Origin: Parachlorella kessleri
Taxonomy: Eukaryota > Chlorophyta > Trebouxiophyceae > Chlorellales > Chlorellaceae
Length of the DNA: 52,429 nucleotides
Direction: 5' to 3'
NCBI GenBank assembly: GCA_001598975.1
Contig: BBXU01000039.1
Span: 1-52,429 of the forward strand
Positions 12,501 to 24,764 of the stretch are shown here, one piece after another. A program made the translations under genes and the position numbers. How positions within the stretch are numbered: position 1 is the first letter of the stretch; every line of letters starts with the position of its first letter. The notes under the pieces are model-generated. The model was given only the letters and a program-made list of their open reading frames with translations, was not told the DNA's origin and made no database searches.

Positions 12501-15500
12501 TCAAGCAGAAGCCGCACCTGGACGCGCGGCCATGACCGCAGGGTCCACAAAGCCGCCCCCCAGCTGCTGCAATTGCTGCTGCTGCTGAAGCGCATGCTGC
12601 TGCTGGAGGGCATGCTGCTGCAGTGCCTGCTGTTGCTGCTGCTGCTGCAGCTGGGTTGGCTGCTGATGGAGGCCAGCGCCCTGCAGCTGCCGCAGCAGCG
12701 CCAGCCCGGGCGACAGCCCCGCCCCTCCCAACCCGCCCAGGCCGCTGACGCCTGCTTGGTGCTGCTGCTGCTGCGGCTGGTGTTGCTGCTGCGGGGCAAA
12801 CATGCCTGCCAGGGGGTTGTACATTGTGTTAGGAGAAGTGCCAGGGTAAGGGCCCTGGGTCAGACCCCCAGCTGCAGGCGCACCAAACAAGCCGCCTCCA
12901 GTGCCGGCAAGGGAGCCCTCTTCCAAGCTACCATAGCCACCCAGCCCTGCCCCAGACTGGGCAAAGCCTGGAGGCGGCAGCCGGGCGGGCGGCGGCGGCG
13001 TCAAGGCGCTGCTGACATTGATGTTCACATTGGGGAACAGGGACTTGAAGAAAGCACCGGCATCCTGCTGAGAGGGGGAGATCTGCTGCGCTGGCGGCTG
13101 CTGCAGCACCCGGAGCGGGTTGTACGCGGCAGCCTCAGCGTCAGAGGCAGGTGGAGCCTGGAGGCCAAAGGCAGGCTGCACAGAAGTAAAACCTGCCAGG
13201 CCAAGGCTCAAATGCTGCGGCTGCTGTTGCTGCAGTTCAAGTGCTCCAGGCAGTGACGCTGCTGGTGCTCCCTGTGCTGCAGCAGCAGCACCACCCAGCT
13301 CACCCTCTGTCTGCGCAAACTTGAAGCGCGACTTGCGGCGGCCAGTGGTGATGGGGATGGCGGCGGTCGGCCCTGCTGCTATGCTGCCGTTGAGTGAAGT
13401 GGCCTGCATGCGTACTTGCCAGGGAGACCTCTATAGCATGGCCACAGCGGATTTAGGTGGATGTGGTAGACCAAAGCACCATCGTTCGCCTTGCCAGTGG
13501 TAAGCAGAGGCTGTCAAATCCCATTGTCCTTCACAGCATTAATGCATACATCACATCAACTCATCAAGAAAAAGTGCCATGCAGCAGCAGGGCCCAGCTG
13601 CCCGTCGGCTCAATACACAAATCTCTGACCTCGCTGCCAGCCGCCAATAGATCGCCCTGCGACGGCAGCCGCTCCGTAAGCGAATTGCTACTGCCCAGGC
13701 TGCTGAACAGGCTGCCCCCACCCACGCCCGCAAAGCTGCTGAAGGGCGTGAAGCCCTCCTGCAAGCTCGATTGCCGCTGCTGCTGCTGTTGCTCGGGGCC
13801 GCTTGACGCGGCCAATCCCGCCTCCGCGGCCAAGCGTGCAGGCCCAGCCCCAGGTGCTGCTGCTGATGTTCTTGCTGCAGTCCTGGCTGCCTCGGCCTCT
13901 GGCCCTAGCTGGGTGATAGAATCCACCGAGGTGTGGCCGGAAGCAGAGGGCGTGGCGCCGTTGCTGACAGGGCCGCCAAAGCCGGGTGGCGGCGTGAGCT
14001 GCAATGTAAGTAAACAGGTGGCAATGTAAGTAAACAGGGGCACCAGCTGAGCAGTGCTTCTGTCGCCCAAAACTTAGGTTGACGTCCCCGTATTAACATC
14101 CCCTTTCTAAATGTATGAGCTGGTCCGCACATCGGCATGCTATCCACCCAGAACAGCAAGCCGGGTCCCGGGTGCCCAGCGAGGATACCATGCGGGAACA
14201 ACAAACCTGCTCAGGGGCATTATCATCTCTGCCAAAAAAACCCACAGGGCGACCATGCCTACGCTTGGCATATGTCAGCTGAGGCAATCCAAACACCCGC
14301 CCCACAGAACAACTTCTATAAGTGCGCGCTAGCGCTATAATGGGTTCTCCATAGTACGGCTTGGCAGAGCCATGGCTGATAAGTAATGACAATGCTCATG
14401 TTTCTAGCACCTTTCCATGCGCACTCTTGCTCGGTAGCATCACCCATACATGTGCAACATGTGCAAGGCCCCCTACCTTCTTTGCCCGTGCCGCGCCCGC
14501 TGGGCCTGCAAAGCCTGGTGGCGGCAGGCGGGGCTTGGAAGCTGCAGCCCCCTCCGAAGCAGCCGCTGCCAATGCTCCGCCTGCTTGCCCGGCAGCAGCA
14601 GCATCACTGGCCTCATTGCTGCTGCTGCCATTGGCTGCAGCTTTGCTCTCCGGCTCAGGCTGTGCATCCGCAGGCCCACCATTGGCATGCGCAGGCCGCG
14701 CTGCCGTCGCCCTAGGCCCCTTGTCAGCTCCTGCACTCTTAGCCACAGGGGCAGCCTCCTGCACAGCTGCGGCTGCAGCAGGCGCCTCTTGCTGCTGCTC
14801 CGCTGCTAGCTGTGGCTGCGCATGCACGCCATTGGACAGCGGCTCCGCCGCTACTGCGGCGAGGGTTGCCGCGCCGCCTACTGCCTTCCTACGATCAGCT
14901 GGCGCCGCTGCAGTGCCAGCCTCTGCTGTCAGGCCTACCTGCGAGACACGTTGGGGCGCTGCGGCTGCAGCAGGCTTTGCGAGTGCTTTGAGTTTGGCAG
15001 GCGAGCTAAGTGGGAGCAGCTTCTTGGCTGCCCTGCCGCCCGCCGCCCCGCCCGCCCCAGCCCCGCCTTTATCTGGTGGATTGCTGTGCGCCCTCGCTAT
15101 CTGCTCTGCCATGGTTGCCCCGCCTGCAGCTAGGCTGCTGCCCCTCGGCAACCCATCGCCATTATCATCTCGGTCTGGTGAGGGTGCCCCCTGGGCCTGC
15201 GTGTTGCTACCGGCTGCCGGGGCTGCTGCTGTTGTGGCAGCCGTGCCTCCAAGCTCTGGCCATTCCTGGTCGTCTGTTGGGGGCGGCGGCAGGCTGCTGC
15301 TAGGTGCTGGGCCTGCTGCAGCCGCCGCTACCCAGGTGGCACCTGCTTTGGGGGCAGAGGTACCTACAGTAGTCGCGAGGCAACCGAAATGCTCATTGAC
15401 TTCCATGCAGGCCACCAATATCCCAGCTTCGGCTGCCAGCAGGGTGGCTACTTCGCTTACACTTCCCCAATGCCTCTGAGTGCAAGGACTCAACAGATGG

Positions 15501-18242
15501 GATGCCCCTCATCCATCGGCCTGTGCCGCCCACCTCTGCTGCATCACCACATCTCCGCTATGCTGGCAGATTGTAGGGTATTTCGAGTATTGTGCATATA
15601 CTCCAGCCCCAGGAAACCGCCACCAAGAGCCGTTGCCCCAGCTGTTGAACAGCTTCACACGCCAATCATCCGGGCGGACTGGCCACTCAGATGCTGCCTC
15701 ACCTGCAGCTGCTGCTCCCAGGGCTGCTAAGGAGGGTGACCCCCACGCCCCACTGCCGCCGCCGTCGTTCAGTACTATTCGCGGGGCTATTGCCACTGCT
15801 GCCGTTCGCGACAGCTGCGTGACAGACCCCGCCCGGCTCACACCGCCTGCTGCTGCTGCCGCTGCCTGTACTGCCGCAGGCGGCTGCCCGGCTGCGACTG
15901 CCGCCACTGCTGCTGCCTGCGCGGCCGCTGTGGCAGCGTTGGGTATGGGGTTGATTGTAAGGCGCGGCTTGAAGGTGTTAGTGGCCCCCATTGCCAGAAA
16001 CCGCGCCGGCAGCAGCCCCGCCGCAACCTCCTCCTTGGTCAAGCAGTCCGCGTCATCCGCTGCACAATCAGGAATAGGCACTAGTCAGGCAACCAGCTCT
16101 GCAGAAAGTATGCTGGGTCGCTAGTACAGTTCCATTTCGCGCGCTGACTTGGTAGTATAACTCATACCACAGGGAGTACCCAGCAGGCATGCACCACAAA
16201 CAACCAGCAGCTTAAACCCCAGGTAGAACGCCAGCACCCAGATTACACACAACAGTTCCAACACTTTAGTCAATGCTGCCCAGCTGCATTCAGGGGTAGC
16301 TGCTCAGCTAGCCTAGTGTGCCAGCCACCCACCGAGCTCATGAAGGTATAGGCAGTCTGGGTTGTTGCAGGTGAGGCCCTTGAGAAAGGCGTTGCAGTAC
16401 TTGGTAGTCCCAAAGCAGGCCTTGATGGGCTTGCCCTTCCAGAGGCTGCCGTCCAGCTGTTTGATGCAGCGCAGCGCGTCCTCCGGCCGCCGGAAGGTCA
16501 CATAGGCGCTGCCGGTGGGCCCATGCCGTGCCAGCGCAGAGGCATACTGGTTGCTGCGGTTGACCGAGATCTGCGGGCAAGACCAAGAGAGGGTGAGGAG
16601 GGCAGCTGTGTAGCCGTACATATTGAGCGCCACAAAGGAAGCTGCTGCACCTGCTTCTCTAGCAAGCTCATCTCCCAGACAATCTGAGAGGGGAAAAACT
16701 GTTGATGAAACTGAACAAAGGCTGCCACACGTCAACTGCTACGCAGCGAGAGCCTTGGTCAAGGCACCTGTATGTCGTCCCACACAATATTACTGGTGGC
16801 ATACCCATTTGATACCGAGAATCTGCTCCCATGGGCGATATTTTCAAAATAGGGCTCAAAGACAAGCGAAGACAGAGAAAAACGCTTGAGCAGTTCAAAA
16901 AAGAGCTTTTCATGCTGCAAGGTGCCAGGCAGCCTAGTATGAGCAGTACTGCCAGGAGGAGGCTCACAGCCTTGCTGGCTGCTGGAGGTGGCTTTTCTGT
17001 CATATGAGAACCACTTCCAAGGCAGACAGTGCAGGGTAAGGCGCTGGGCAGCTGGCATAAGCGCTGGAGCTGGAAAGCTAGCGCTGAGCAAACTTCGCAG
17101 GCAGGTCTGGAAGACAGCGGCTGAGAGTTTAGAGGAAGTAAACAAGTACAACAAGTCTTAAATCCACTCAGGGATCGAGTGTTTCAGCGCTGCACAGACT
17201 TTCCGGTTTTGTCTTTTGGCGGTACCACCAAAAATTTTCTTGGGATGATCAAATGGGTCTGCAACCAGTAATACTATCGAGTTCCGCAGCGCACCTTGAA
17301 CACCTTCCCAAACTGGCCAAAGTACTCATTCTCTCGAAGCAAGTCCTCGTTGCAGATCTCCAGAGGCAGTCCCACCGCGTACACCAGGTTGGGCTGCACA
17401 ACCCGCACGTTCTGCAACCACCACACACAGCGCCAACTCGTACCTCTTATCCTGTACACTTCAGGCTCAGGTAAAAACAACTGTCCAGATGCAAATCCAA
17501 CACAGCCGTGTATACAGTGCCTGCCATTTCATGTTGCCCCAAGCTGCTGCTGGTAGATGCGCTGCAACTTAGTTCCACTCACGGTCAGGTTTGCCCTGCT
17601 TTTCGGCGCCTCTGCTGCCCCTGGTTTCTTGTCCTTTTCCTTCATCTTGCGCTTCTCCTCCTCGAGCCTGAACACACGCACTCGCCGATCGTTCCCCCAC
17701 CTCACGAGAGCAGCTGGTGTGTAAGCGACTGCAAGCTGGGCAGTCCTCTGCCGCACCACCTACTGCGCCCTATGGGGAACAACACGCCCATCCCAGCCTC
17801 TTGACTGCAGGTTATCTTCTGCTGCACAGTTGCTGTTCCGACTACGCTCCAAGCCAGCACCCACTCACTTTTCCGCGTCAATATGCTGCATGGTTATCTT
17901 CTCCTGGTCGTACACGGAACGACAGTTGGGGCACCGCGCCGACAAGCTCTCCTTGGCTGCCTCCTCCAGGATATGGTGATAGCACCAGAGGCACATCTGG
18001 TCTGCGGCAGGCAAGCGTGCAGCAACCCCCGGTCAAAGCACCACCCACACAGAACTTGACGCAAAGGCAGGCCTCCCTGTGTGCCCAGCTGCAAGCCTCT
18101 GCTGCCCTGGGAGCTCCACAAGCCGTCACAGCCCTGCCTTACACTCACATCCGCAGCTGCAATACTGAATTGAGCGGTCGGTGAGGTCCAGCTCCGTGCA
18201 GCAAAGAGGGCAGTCCACCTCGCCATAGTCGCTGCCTGACAT
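12501..18242 (-). CDS. NOT4: CCR4-NOT E3 ubiquitin ligase NOT4 (RING-RRM-C3H)
   Basis: Nine exons (5' to 3'): 18149-18242, 17869-18001, 17583-17667, 17295-17411, 16333-16570, 15703-16059, 14477-15363, 13630-13998, 12501-13403, giving 1060 residues. The C4C4 RING has Cys 11, 14, 28, 30, 35, 38, 55 and 58 (VDCPLCCTELDL..YCSCGYQMCLWCYHHI..CPNCR). A linker coiled region (LEEEKRKMKEKDKK) follows, then an RRM starting NVRVVQPNLVYAVGLP and YVTFRRPEDALRCI, then a C3H finger (KYCNAFLKGLTCNNPDCLYLHEL) and DCLTKEE. This order is specific to NOT4/CNOT4, which ubiquitinates stalled-ribosome substrates and acts with the CCR4-NOT deadenylase. The long C-terminal half is disordered, rich in Ala and Pro, ends in poly-Gln, and contains three PPPGF motifs (622-626, 640-644, 903-907) and RRKSRFKFAQ. 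The ATG at 18242 directly precedes the RING. Confidence 0.94.
12560..12660 (-). repeat. CAG-rich poly-Gln coding run in NOT4
   Basis: An imperfect CTG/CAG triplet run (read CAG on the minus strand) encodes the Gln-rich tail of NOT4 within its last exon. Confidence 0.85.
14001..14040. repeat. 20-bp tandem duplication at NOT4 intron 7 acceptor
   Basis: GCAATGTAAGTAAACAGGTG at 14001-14020 is repeated at 14021-14040 with one mismatch. On the coding strand each unit reads TTTACTTACATTGC, so the branch-point and acceptor region is duplicated; only the copy next to exon 8 ends in GCAG. Confidence 0.85.
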
Positions 18243-20492
18243 TGTGTTTTACTTTCGCTCCCTGCAGCAACAAGGCAAGCCTGAGTGGCCTTCCAAGGGT
18301 AAACGCAGGTGAACTTAGCCGATCATGAGCCTGGCCATGTCACCTTGTTTGCTTCACTCCGCTCACGGTAAAACGTCTGAGCTTACAAATTCCAGAAAGT
18401 TGGTGCAAATTTGACTATGACTTGCTTCAAAGTCCTCAGCCAGGCTTGTTATAACATAATCCACTGGGGGATAGGAGCTGGAGGAGGTCCGCGTTCATGC
18501 TCCGCTTTGTTGTTCCATGTTTTGCAGAATCATTGGTTTAATCTAAATTATTATCAAGGTTTGGTTGGCCAGCATGAGTGTTGCGTTCGATGTTGGGGGC
18601 GAGGCGTGTGTTGTCTAGAGACACCTACACACACGCAGCAGGTTGTATCCCGAGCCGTGGTTCGACGGCATATGCGGTGGCTTCAGCAGCTGGCTGGTGG
18701 GACCCAACTGGAGACCGTGGTCCGGCTCGCAAGCAGCGCTTGTTTGGAGGTTAGGATGTGGGCTCCCGAGGGCGGGTGGTCACGGCATAGCTATCGGAGG
18801 AGGGCGACGGGCTGAAGCCCAACAGCAGTTTTGAGCGTTGCTCACAGCGGGGGGCTGCGCAGTTAGATGCTGTTGGGCTCCTGCTAGTGGTTCGTTGGCT
18901 TGCGTCCAAGCAGCCGACTTACTCCTTCTCCTCCCTTCAAACTGCGCACCACTTGGTGCCCTAGAGGTTGACCTCGTTAGGACGCCTGGAGGGCACAGCA
19001 AAGGGCCCGCGGCACTGTACCACGGAGGCCCGTCAGTATGTTGCAGCGTTGAGCCGCAGGTTTGCTACATGGGGGTGCCCCATGGGATGGGGTGTCTATT
19101 CCTCCGTGTGCATCTTACTATCACCTATTTGACCAGGTTTTGGGGAGTCTTGTCCCCCATGAAAGCCTGTGTGTTGCCCCAGTTTGAATTTGGGGGGGCG
19201 CGCGATGCCTTTGTGTGGCGTTCACAACCACTCAGCGGTCTCTCACTTGCATACAAATTTAAACCCCTGGGAGACTCGCCATGAGGACAGGCTATGTGTC
19301 ATCTGGGGTTCCCTCCTTGCGGGACGCGGAACAGGTTAGTGAGCATACCAAGTGGACTGTGGCAGCGCGCCGAAGACTAAACATGGCAGCGGCATGCAAA
19401 GGTACCTCATGCCCTAGTAGGGATAAGTATGCGCAAGGGTGTGAACATTCCTCTACCGGTGGTTGCTGCCGAATAGTGTCCAGAGCATAAGGACATCTGC
19501 AGCTAGGACCCGGTTGTGGAAGAAGCTAGCGACTGCATGTGTTGTTGTAAAGGTGGCTTGGATATGCTATTCCGCCACCCTTGCCTGCCAGTGGCTATGG
19601 CCTCCCAAGCCTTGCTAGCGGAAGTCGGACATTCATTTCTCCACTTGAGACGGTGTGGCAATCCAGCAATGTGAGTTGTGATTAGCGTGCTGTGGTGTTC
19701 GGGTTACATATAACAACCCACGTTACATATAACAACCCACAGTTCAGGCAGTCACCGGGTATCCCAACACATCTTCGCACATCACACCTTCGTCGACCAG
19801 CAGTACACAGGTCATATGCGACCCATCAGGCCAAGTCTTCTGGGAGAGAACTTCTGCAGCCCTTCGCCCCAACTCGCTCTGTTTGAACTGCCTGCCACCA
19901 TCGTGGTGAACTTCTAGGATGTTGGTGGCTGGAGGTGATGCATGCCATGAGAACTTGCGAGTGGAATTTGTGGTGCAATGGGTACAGGGCGTCTAGAGTT
20001 GGCCCGTATGTGGGGGTGGCAGCCTAAGCGCTGCAATATGCTAATCAAGACTGACACCCAAGTAGCAGTCCCTGTAAGGCGGCCCTCAAGGCTTGAGGGC
20101 TTGCCAAATTCACCGACGACTCATGGGTGCACTAGCCCCTCTGCGGCTCCTCCCTGTCATGCTGCAATCCCTCTTTGTACCCAATGCCGTGTTCCACGCA
20201 CCTGCCACATCTCAGTAAGTTGCCACAGCTTGTGACAGGTGGTAGTTTTTGCAAAGAAAGGCTTGGGCCTCTGGGCCTGGCAGCTTCACAGGAAGGGCAA
20301 CCCCTGATGGAGGGAATAAAGGGAAGGTAACCGCTCCAGTAGGCTTGCGGGTGCACCCGGGTGTGAAAGTAGCAGATGGGACCTACTCAAAATTGGCGGG
20401 AACGCTCAATCCAGCCACCACCAAGAGGAGGAGCCACCGGTTCTTTCCCACACCACCTGGCTTCATCCATTGTAGTCGGTCATCTAGTTAGA
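18243..20492. other. 2.2-kb gene-poor region between NOT4 and PetM
   Basis: This is the longest stretch without a recognisable gene. It contains the divergent 5' regions of NOT4 and PetM. The plus strand looks richer in T and G than its neighbours, and none of its open frames (for example 18838-19284) resembles a known protein or is flanked by convincing splice sites. It may hold decayed repeats, but I recognised no element ends, target-site duplications or transposase motifs. Confidence 0.5.
19703..19740. repeat. Perfect 19-bp tandem repeat
   Basis: GTTACATATAACAACCCAC occurs twice head to tail with no mismatch, about 750 bp upstream of the PetM start. Confidence 0.95.
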
Positions 20493-21368
20493 ATGGCGAC
20501 CGTTGCGTGCAGCTCTAGGGCCGTGGTGGCTGGCTGCAGCACCAAGGTGGTCGCTGGCCTGCGGCCCCTGCCCGCCGTGTTCAGGTGTGGGTGCATTGCT
20601 GGTATCTTCAAAGTGCAGTGCCCGCTGGATGGTGCTCGAGCTGGGCTGGCGAAGGCGTCATGTGTTGTCAACACCTCTGGCCTTGCAGGAAGCCCACCCC
20701 CAACCAGCAGTTCGCGGCTGTGCGGCGATCCTTGAAGGCAGAGCGCAAGGCTACCGCCGTGCAGGCGACCAGCGCCATGGAGGTGGCCCAGGTGGCTGTG
20801 GACACTGGACTCATCTTCGGCTCTGCGGCTGTCATGGTCGGCCTTACGCTTATTGTGAGTAAGGGAATACTGTTAGAGTGGCGTTTCCCTGATGCCTGCA
20901 GTGCGGGTTGCTGCTTGGGGTGGTGCTGGCATAGTAGTCGAGGGCGGAGTCTTGCCTTATGGTGACGCGGGTTATTGTGTGTTCAGGCCTGTACCACCCT
21001 GGGCAGTGGACAGGTTGTAAACGGGTTATCTATGTAGTATTTGTGGGACTCCTGTGTCTAGTGGGTGAGCAGTGCACCACCCTAGCGACAACTGTGTGTG
21101 AGGGGCAACCTAGGTTTTGTCACAGGCAGGCTGCAGCTGTGGACATCATAAAAAAGGGAGGCCAGGCAACATGGGCACCGGGGGACGCCCTTCTTCCAAA
21201 AATCGGCAGGGGGGCACAGACAAGGTGGACGGGTCGACACCGCCTCCTGCCCTCGATGTCCAACACTGCAATAACTAAGTCAGTTTTGCATGCTGCTTCT
21301 TGCAGGGCCTTGCCGTCGGTTTTGTGCTCCTGCGCGTGGAGAGCTTGGCAGAGGAGGGCAAGATCTGA
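20493..21368 (+). CDS. PETM: Cytochrome b6f complex subunit VII (PetM), plastid-targeted precursor
   Basis: Three exons, 20493-20584, 20689-20854 and 21306-21368, encode 106 residues. The end of the protein, GLAVGFVLLRVESLAEEGKI, is the conserved C-terminus of PetM, the small single-helix subunit at the edge of the b6f complex that links photosystem II to photosystem I. The mature part starts near AMEVAQVAVDTGLIFGSAAV and holds one transmembrane helix. Residues 1 to about 70 are rich in Ala, Val, Arg and Ser (MATVACSSRAVVAGCSTKVV) and form the transit peptide. The last intron falls within the membrane helix coding part, before GLAVGF. The gene is nuclear in green algae and plants, which fits the introns and transit peptide seen here. 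Confidence 0.95.
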
Positions 21369-21465
21369 GGGGAGCCTTCATGCTTGTCCACTGCCTGGCA
21401 CAACTTGGCTTATCTGCCGTGTGTTCTGATTTTGTATCGAGAAAGAAAACTTATATGGTCTGACG

Positions 21466-21470
21466 TGTAA
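21466..21470 (+). terminator. Poly(A) signal TGTAA (PetM)
   Basis: TGTAA lies about 100 bp past the PetM stop codon, a typical distance for chlorophyte genes. Confidence 0.7.
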
Positions 21471-21991
21471 CCACCCCTGTGTCTGACTCTGCCATTATGG
21501 AGATGTGAAGATGGGGGTGAGAAGTGGCAGGGAGTGGACCGAAGAGGGCCAGCTTGCTGGCTCGTCTGTGGACTGCCCAGAGTTGACTCGCTCATAGACT
21601 TTTGTATCGCTGCCAACTGTTGCCATGACAAACCCAGACTCTAAACAACGAGATCTTGGACACTACGCCTTGTTGGATCACTTGGGGCTAAAGAGCCCAA
21701 GTTTGAGTAGCAGTGCTTGCGCCTGCTAGATGCTCGTCTGCTAAATCTATAATCTTGTTTTGTGTCATCTCGCCAAGTGGACGGCTAGAGGGACCAGCTC
21801 CAAGGTAGTATATATCCTGGAAACCCCTTACCAGCCAGAATTGATGTAGGCAGACTCCGAGCAGTGCAACTTTGTGGGCCAGCCAGCTGAGAGACCCCAG
21901 TCACACTGACAACAGTTTAGTCACCGGGCGCCACAAGTAGCCGATCATCCGAAACGCCTTGGCTACCCATACTCCAGCCGTGGACAGGCCC
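21471..21991. other. Intergenic region PetM / CMD-like gene
   Basis: No gene is visible. It should contain the promoter of the downstream CMD-like gene on the same strand. Confidence 0.5.
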
Positions 21992-24764
21992 ATGAGGTGC
22001 ACAGTTTTCGCTGTGGATGCTATACTGCTACGGTTGTCGGCTCACAGGTGAAGGGGCGCTACCGTCGCTTGGCCCGCACCGACGGCGCCCTAGACACCCT
22101 TTTAAGCTACTTCACTCTGATCATACGCGCAGGCTGACTAGGGTGTGGAGGTGTGCTGCCACGAGCCCTAGCTTGACACCAGAGCGTGGCAGGTGCAGCC
22201 CTGCGCAGCTGCGGCACACCCCCAGTCTCCCAAGGAGCGTTTTTAGGTTTTCAGCAAGGGAGTTCTCAGCAGACAGCACCTTCAGTATGCAGCAGGAGCA
22301 CCTCAACAATAAGGAGCGGCAGATGGTGCAGCTGTACATAGCAGCGTGCTTCCACAAATGGGACCAGCTCCCAGGTCTAGTGCCTTTCATGCTTGGCGTA
22401 ACGTTTCTCATCCATCTGCCAATGTTTGGCATGCCTCCTCACTTTGGCAGCAACACTGCTTGGTTTGCCTGTTGTTGCAGATTTGGCCAAGGAGCTTGTG
22501 GCAGCAGGCTGCAGCCCTGAGGAGCTGAGAGGATGTGTTCGTCACCTGGTAGTGTAAGTCGTGCTCCACACCGACTGTAGTGCTCCAGCCCTGGCTCGGC
22601 GGTGTCGTGTGCAGCATTGTCACACTCCGACCATACGGTTATTCTAATGTACAAAATGGTATTCACAGCCAGCTGGCGAGGGTTTGCTGCAGGTTTGCGG
22701 GGTATGGACCCTGCCTGGCAGCGACCCTTACCCTCCACAAGGCCAAGGTGGGTTTCTTAAACCTGCCTGTTTCTGACTCACCGTTTTGGCAGCATGTCCT
22801 AAACTACACAGGTGGCTTGGCAACAACCACTTGCAGGTGCTGCCCGAGGATACGCCTGCCAAGGCTGGAGGGGCTCCCGGGAATGCCTTCGAGCTGGTGT
22901 ACGATGGCGTGACAGACCTGGTGCGGAAGAAGATGCATGCTGCTGACCCAGCCCTAGGAGAGTGGATCAGGTGGGTGTGACAGTGCTATCTCGTAGACAT
23001 TTTGTTGCTTGGAGGTGTCAGGCTTGGCTTGGTCGTGCCCCATACCACTGGAGCTCAGTGACAACTGAGCAAGGTCCCCATAGATTAGACTTGAGAGCAA
23101 GGCAAACATGTCGAAGATGTTGTGCAGAGCATGCCTTACCAGCAGCATAGATGCATTGGTGCAGGATGCATTTGTATGGGGATGTCTATAGCAGCCCGGG
23201 GCTGGACCTCCGCCAGAAGCAGCTGCTGACCTGCAGCTTCCTGGGCGTCGCAAACATGCCTGACCAGCTCTTTGGGCACGCGCTCGCGGTAAGTGGCAGG
23301 GCTGGCAGGCATGCGACAGAGCACTGGAGCTTTCAATGTCACGCTGTGGAGTCATGCCCAGCATGCGTAGCCGTGAGTAAGGAGCAGACGGAACGCAGCT
23401 TAGAGTGATGCTGGGGAGCGGTCGACCCGTGTTTGCCGAGAGCATGGAGCTCTCCTAGCCAGTGGCAAGGGCTCCTGCCCAAGGCATGGCCGACACTGCC
23501 GAGCTTGTACAGGGAGCAGCAAGCTAGAGGCACTGTCACTTGTGATGCGGTGCGGGGACAGTCGCCGCCGCACAAGTACTGCTTTCCTGGCACCCCTCAT
23601 GCAGGGGCTCCGGTTTGGCAACAGCAAGGCTCAGCTATCAGAAGCAGTACGCCTTGGGTTCCAGGTTGCGCCTCCCACCCCCGGCCTTGACGGCCACAAG
23701 CGGGAAGCCCTGAAGATGCTGGACATGGTGGGTAGCGAGCAACCCTGGGTCGGGTGGAAGGTTTTTGTGGCAACCCTGTATGATGTAAGGTTGTCAGCTG
23801 CTGGGCTCACACTAGAGACGTTGAATATCCACGTGTCCATGCTTGGAGTTGCAGCGGACTGGGTTAGGGGCTAGTGCCGGTGTGGCGTTTTTGGCTGGGC
23901 TTGGGCTGAAGTTTGCTTGGCTGTAGAGTGGGTGCAGCGATGGTGGTGAGTTGTTTTGATCATCTTGAACAACTAGGGATTACAACCCTTGCAGGCCTAC
24001 GCCAAGTACAGGAAGGACTTTGCGGACCAGCATTCCCCACCTGCAGTCACTATATCAGACCCCAGCAGCGTCAGGTATGGGGAGTTGGGCCTGCCGTAGG
24101 GCCCTGCATATTGACATCCATAAGCACAACGCTGACATTACAGCAAGCCTTCCTGGCAGTAGTGTATTCGAGCGGGCAGGCAGTCCTCCAGGCTCAGTCC
24201 GTTGCACCTGGGCCAGAATACCATTGTCAGTTTTTTCTTGCACTGCAGGATACCCCCGCTGCCTCCCTTGGTGATTGGTCCTGGCAGCGGGGGGGATCTT
24301 GCAGAGTCTGAGAGCGATGGACAAGGGGAGGATGCCACGGTTAGGGTGGCAGCAAGCCACACCAGCACCGGGACTGGTGCCAAAGGGGCCTCAGCGGGCG
24401 CAGCAGGCGGCGGCTTGGCGGGGATTAAATCTGCTGACCAGCTGGAGGCGGAGCCATCAGATGGTGTGGTGTTTGCCTGGGAGGTGCGTGCAGAACTGTG
24501 TCTGCTGGCTACAAATCTGACTAAGACCTTCTGAAGATTAAGTCACTGACTATGACGATGCCAAGCCAAAGGCATGGCTGCTTAAGTAGGCGTGGCTGCT
24601 TCACGATGGAGGTTGGGAGTCCAGCTCTCAAAGCAGGCTACGGGAACCCGTCTCAGCCTTTCAGCCTTCGAGTGGCGTGGACACTCGCCAACTAAATGGA
24701 GTTTGCCTCATTTGTGCAGGAGGTCGACCCCAGGTTTGACAGGACCTCCCGGAAACGGAGGTAG
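21992..24764 (+). CDS. Carboxymuconolactone-decarboxylase-like (CMD/AhpD fold) protein, two-domain, organelle-targeted
   Basis: Ten exons: 21992-22047, 22133-22374, 22481-22553, 22693-22747, 22837-22970, 23165-23288, 23605-23727, 23995-24074, 24249-24483, 24720-24764, giving 388 residues. An Arg/Ser-rich presequence (..RSVFRFSAREFSADSTF) suggests import into mitochondria or plastid. A first CMD-like helical unit follows (ERQMVQLYIAACFHKWDQLP, then AAGCSPEELRGCVRHLVVFA, GYGPCLAA). A second has LDLRQKQLLTCSFLGVANMP and FGNSKAQLSEAVRLGFQVA. This two-part layout matches CMD/AhpD proteins, but the catalytic CxxC of peroxidase-active AhpD is absent, so the activity is unknown. The C-terminus is acidic and low-complexity, ending in KRR. 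The 5' end is uncertain: an ATG at 22017 could also be used without the first splice. Confidence 0.78.

Noticed and set aside
12378..13256. 292-codon plus-strand frame with Leu/Gln runs
   Set aside because: Antisense shadow of the Gln-rich last exon of NOT4 (CTG/CAG triplets read in reverse).
14361..15479. 372-codon open frame on the plus strand
   Set aside because: It is antisense to NOT4 exon 7, which has conserved phase and neighbours. The plus-strand product is just Ala/Pro/Ser low complexity caused by GC-rich codons.
18838..19284. 148-codon frame in the NOT4-PetM gap
   Set aside because: No recognisable motif, no splice context and biased composition; not supportable as a gene.
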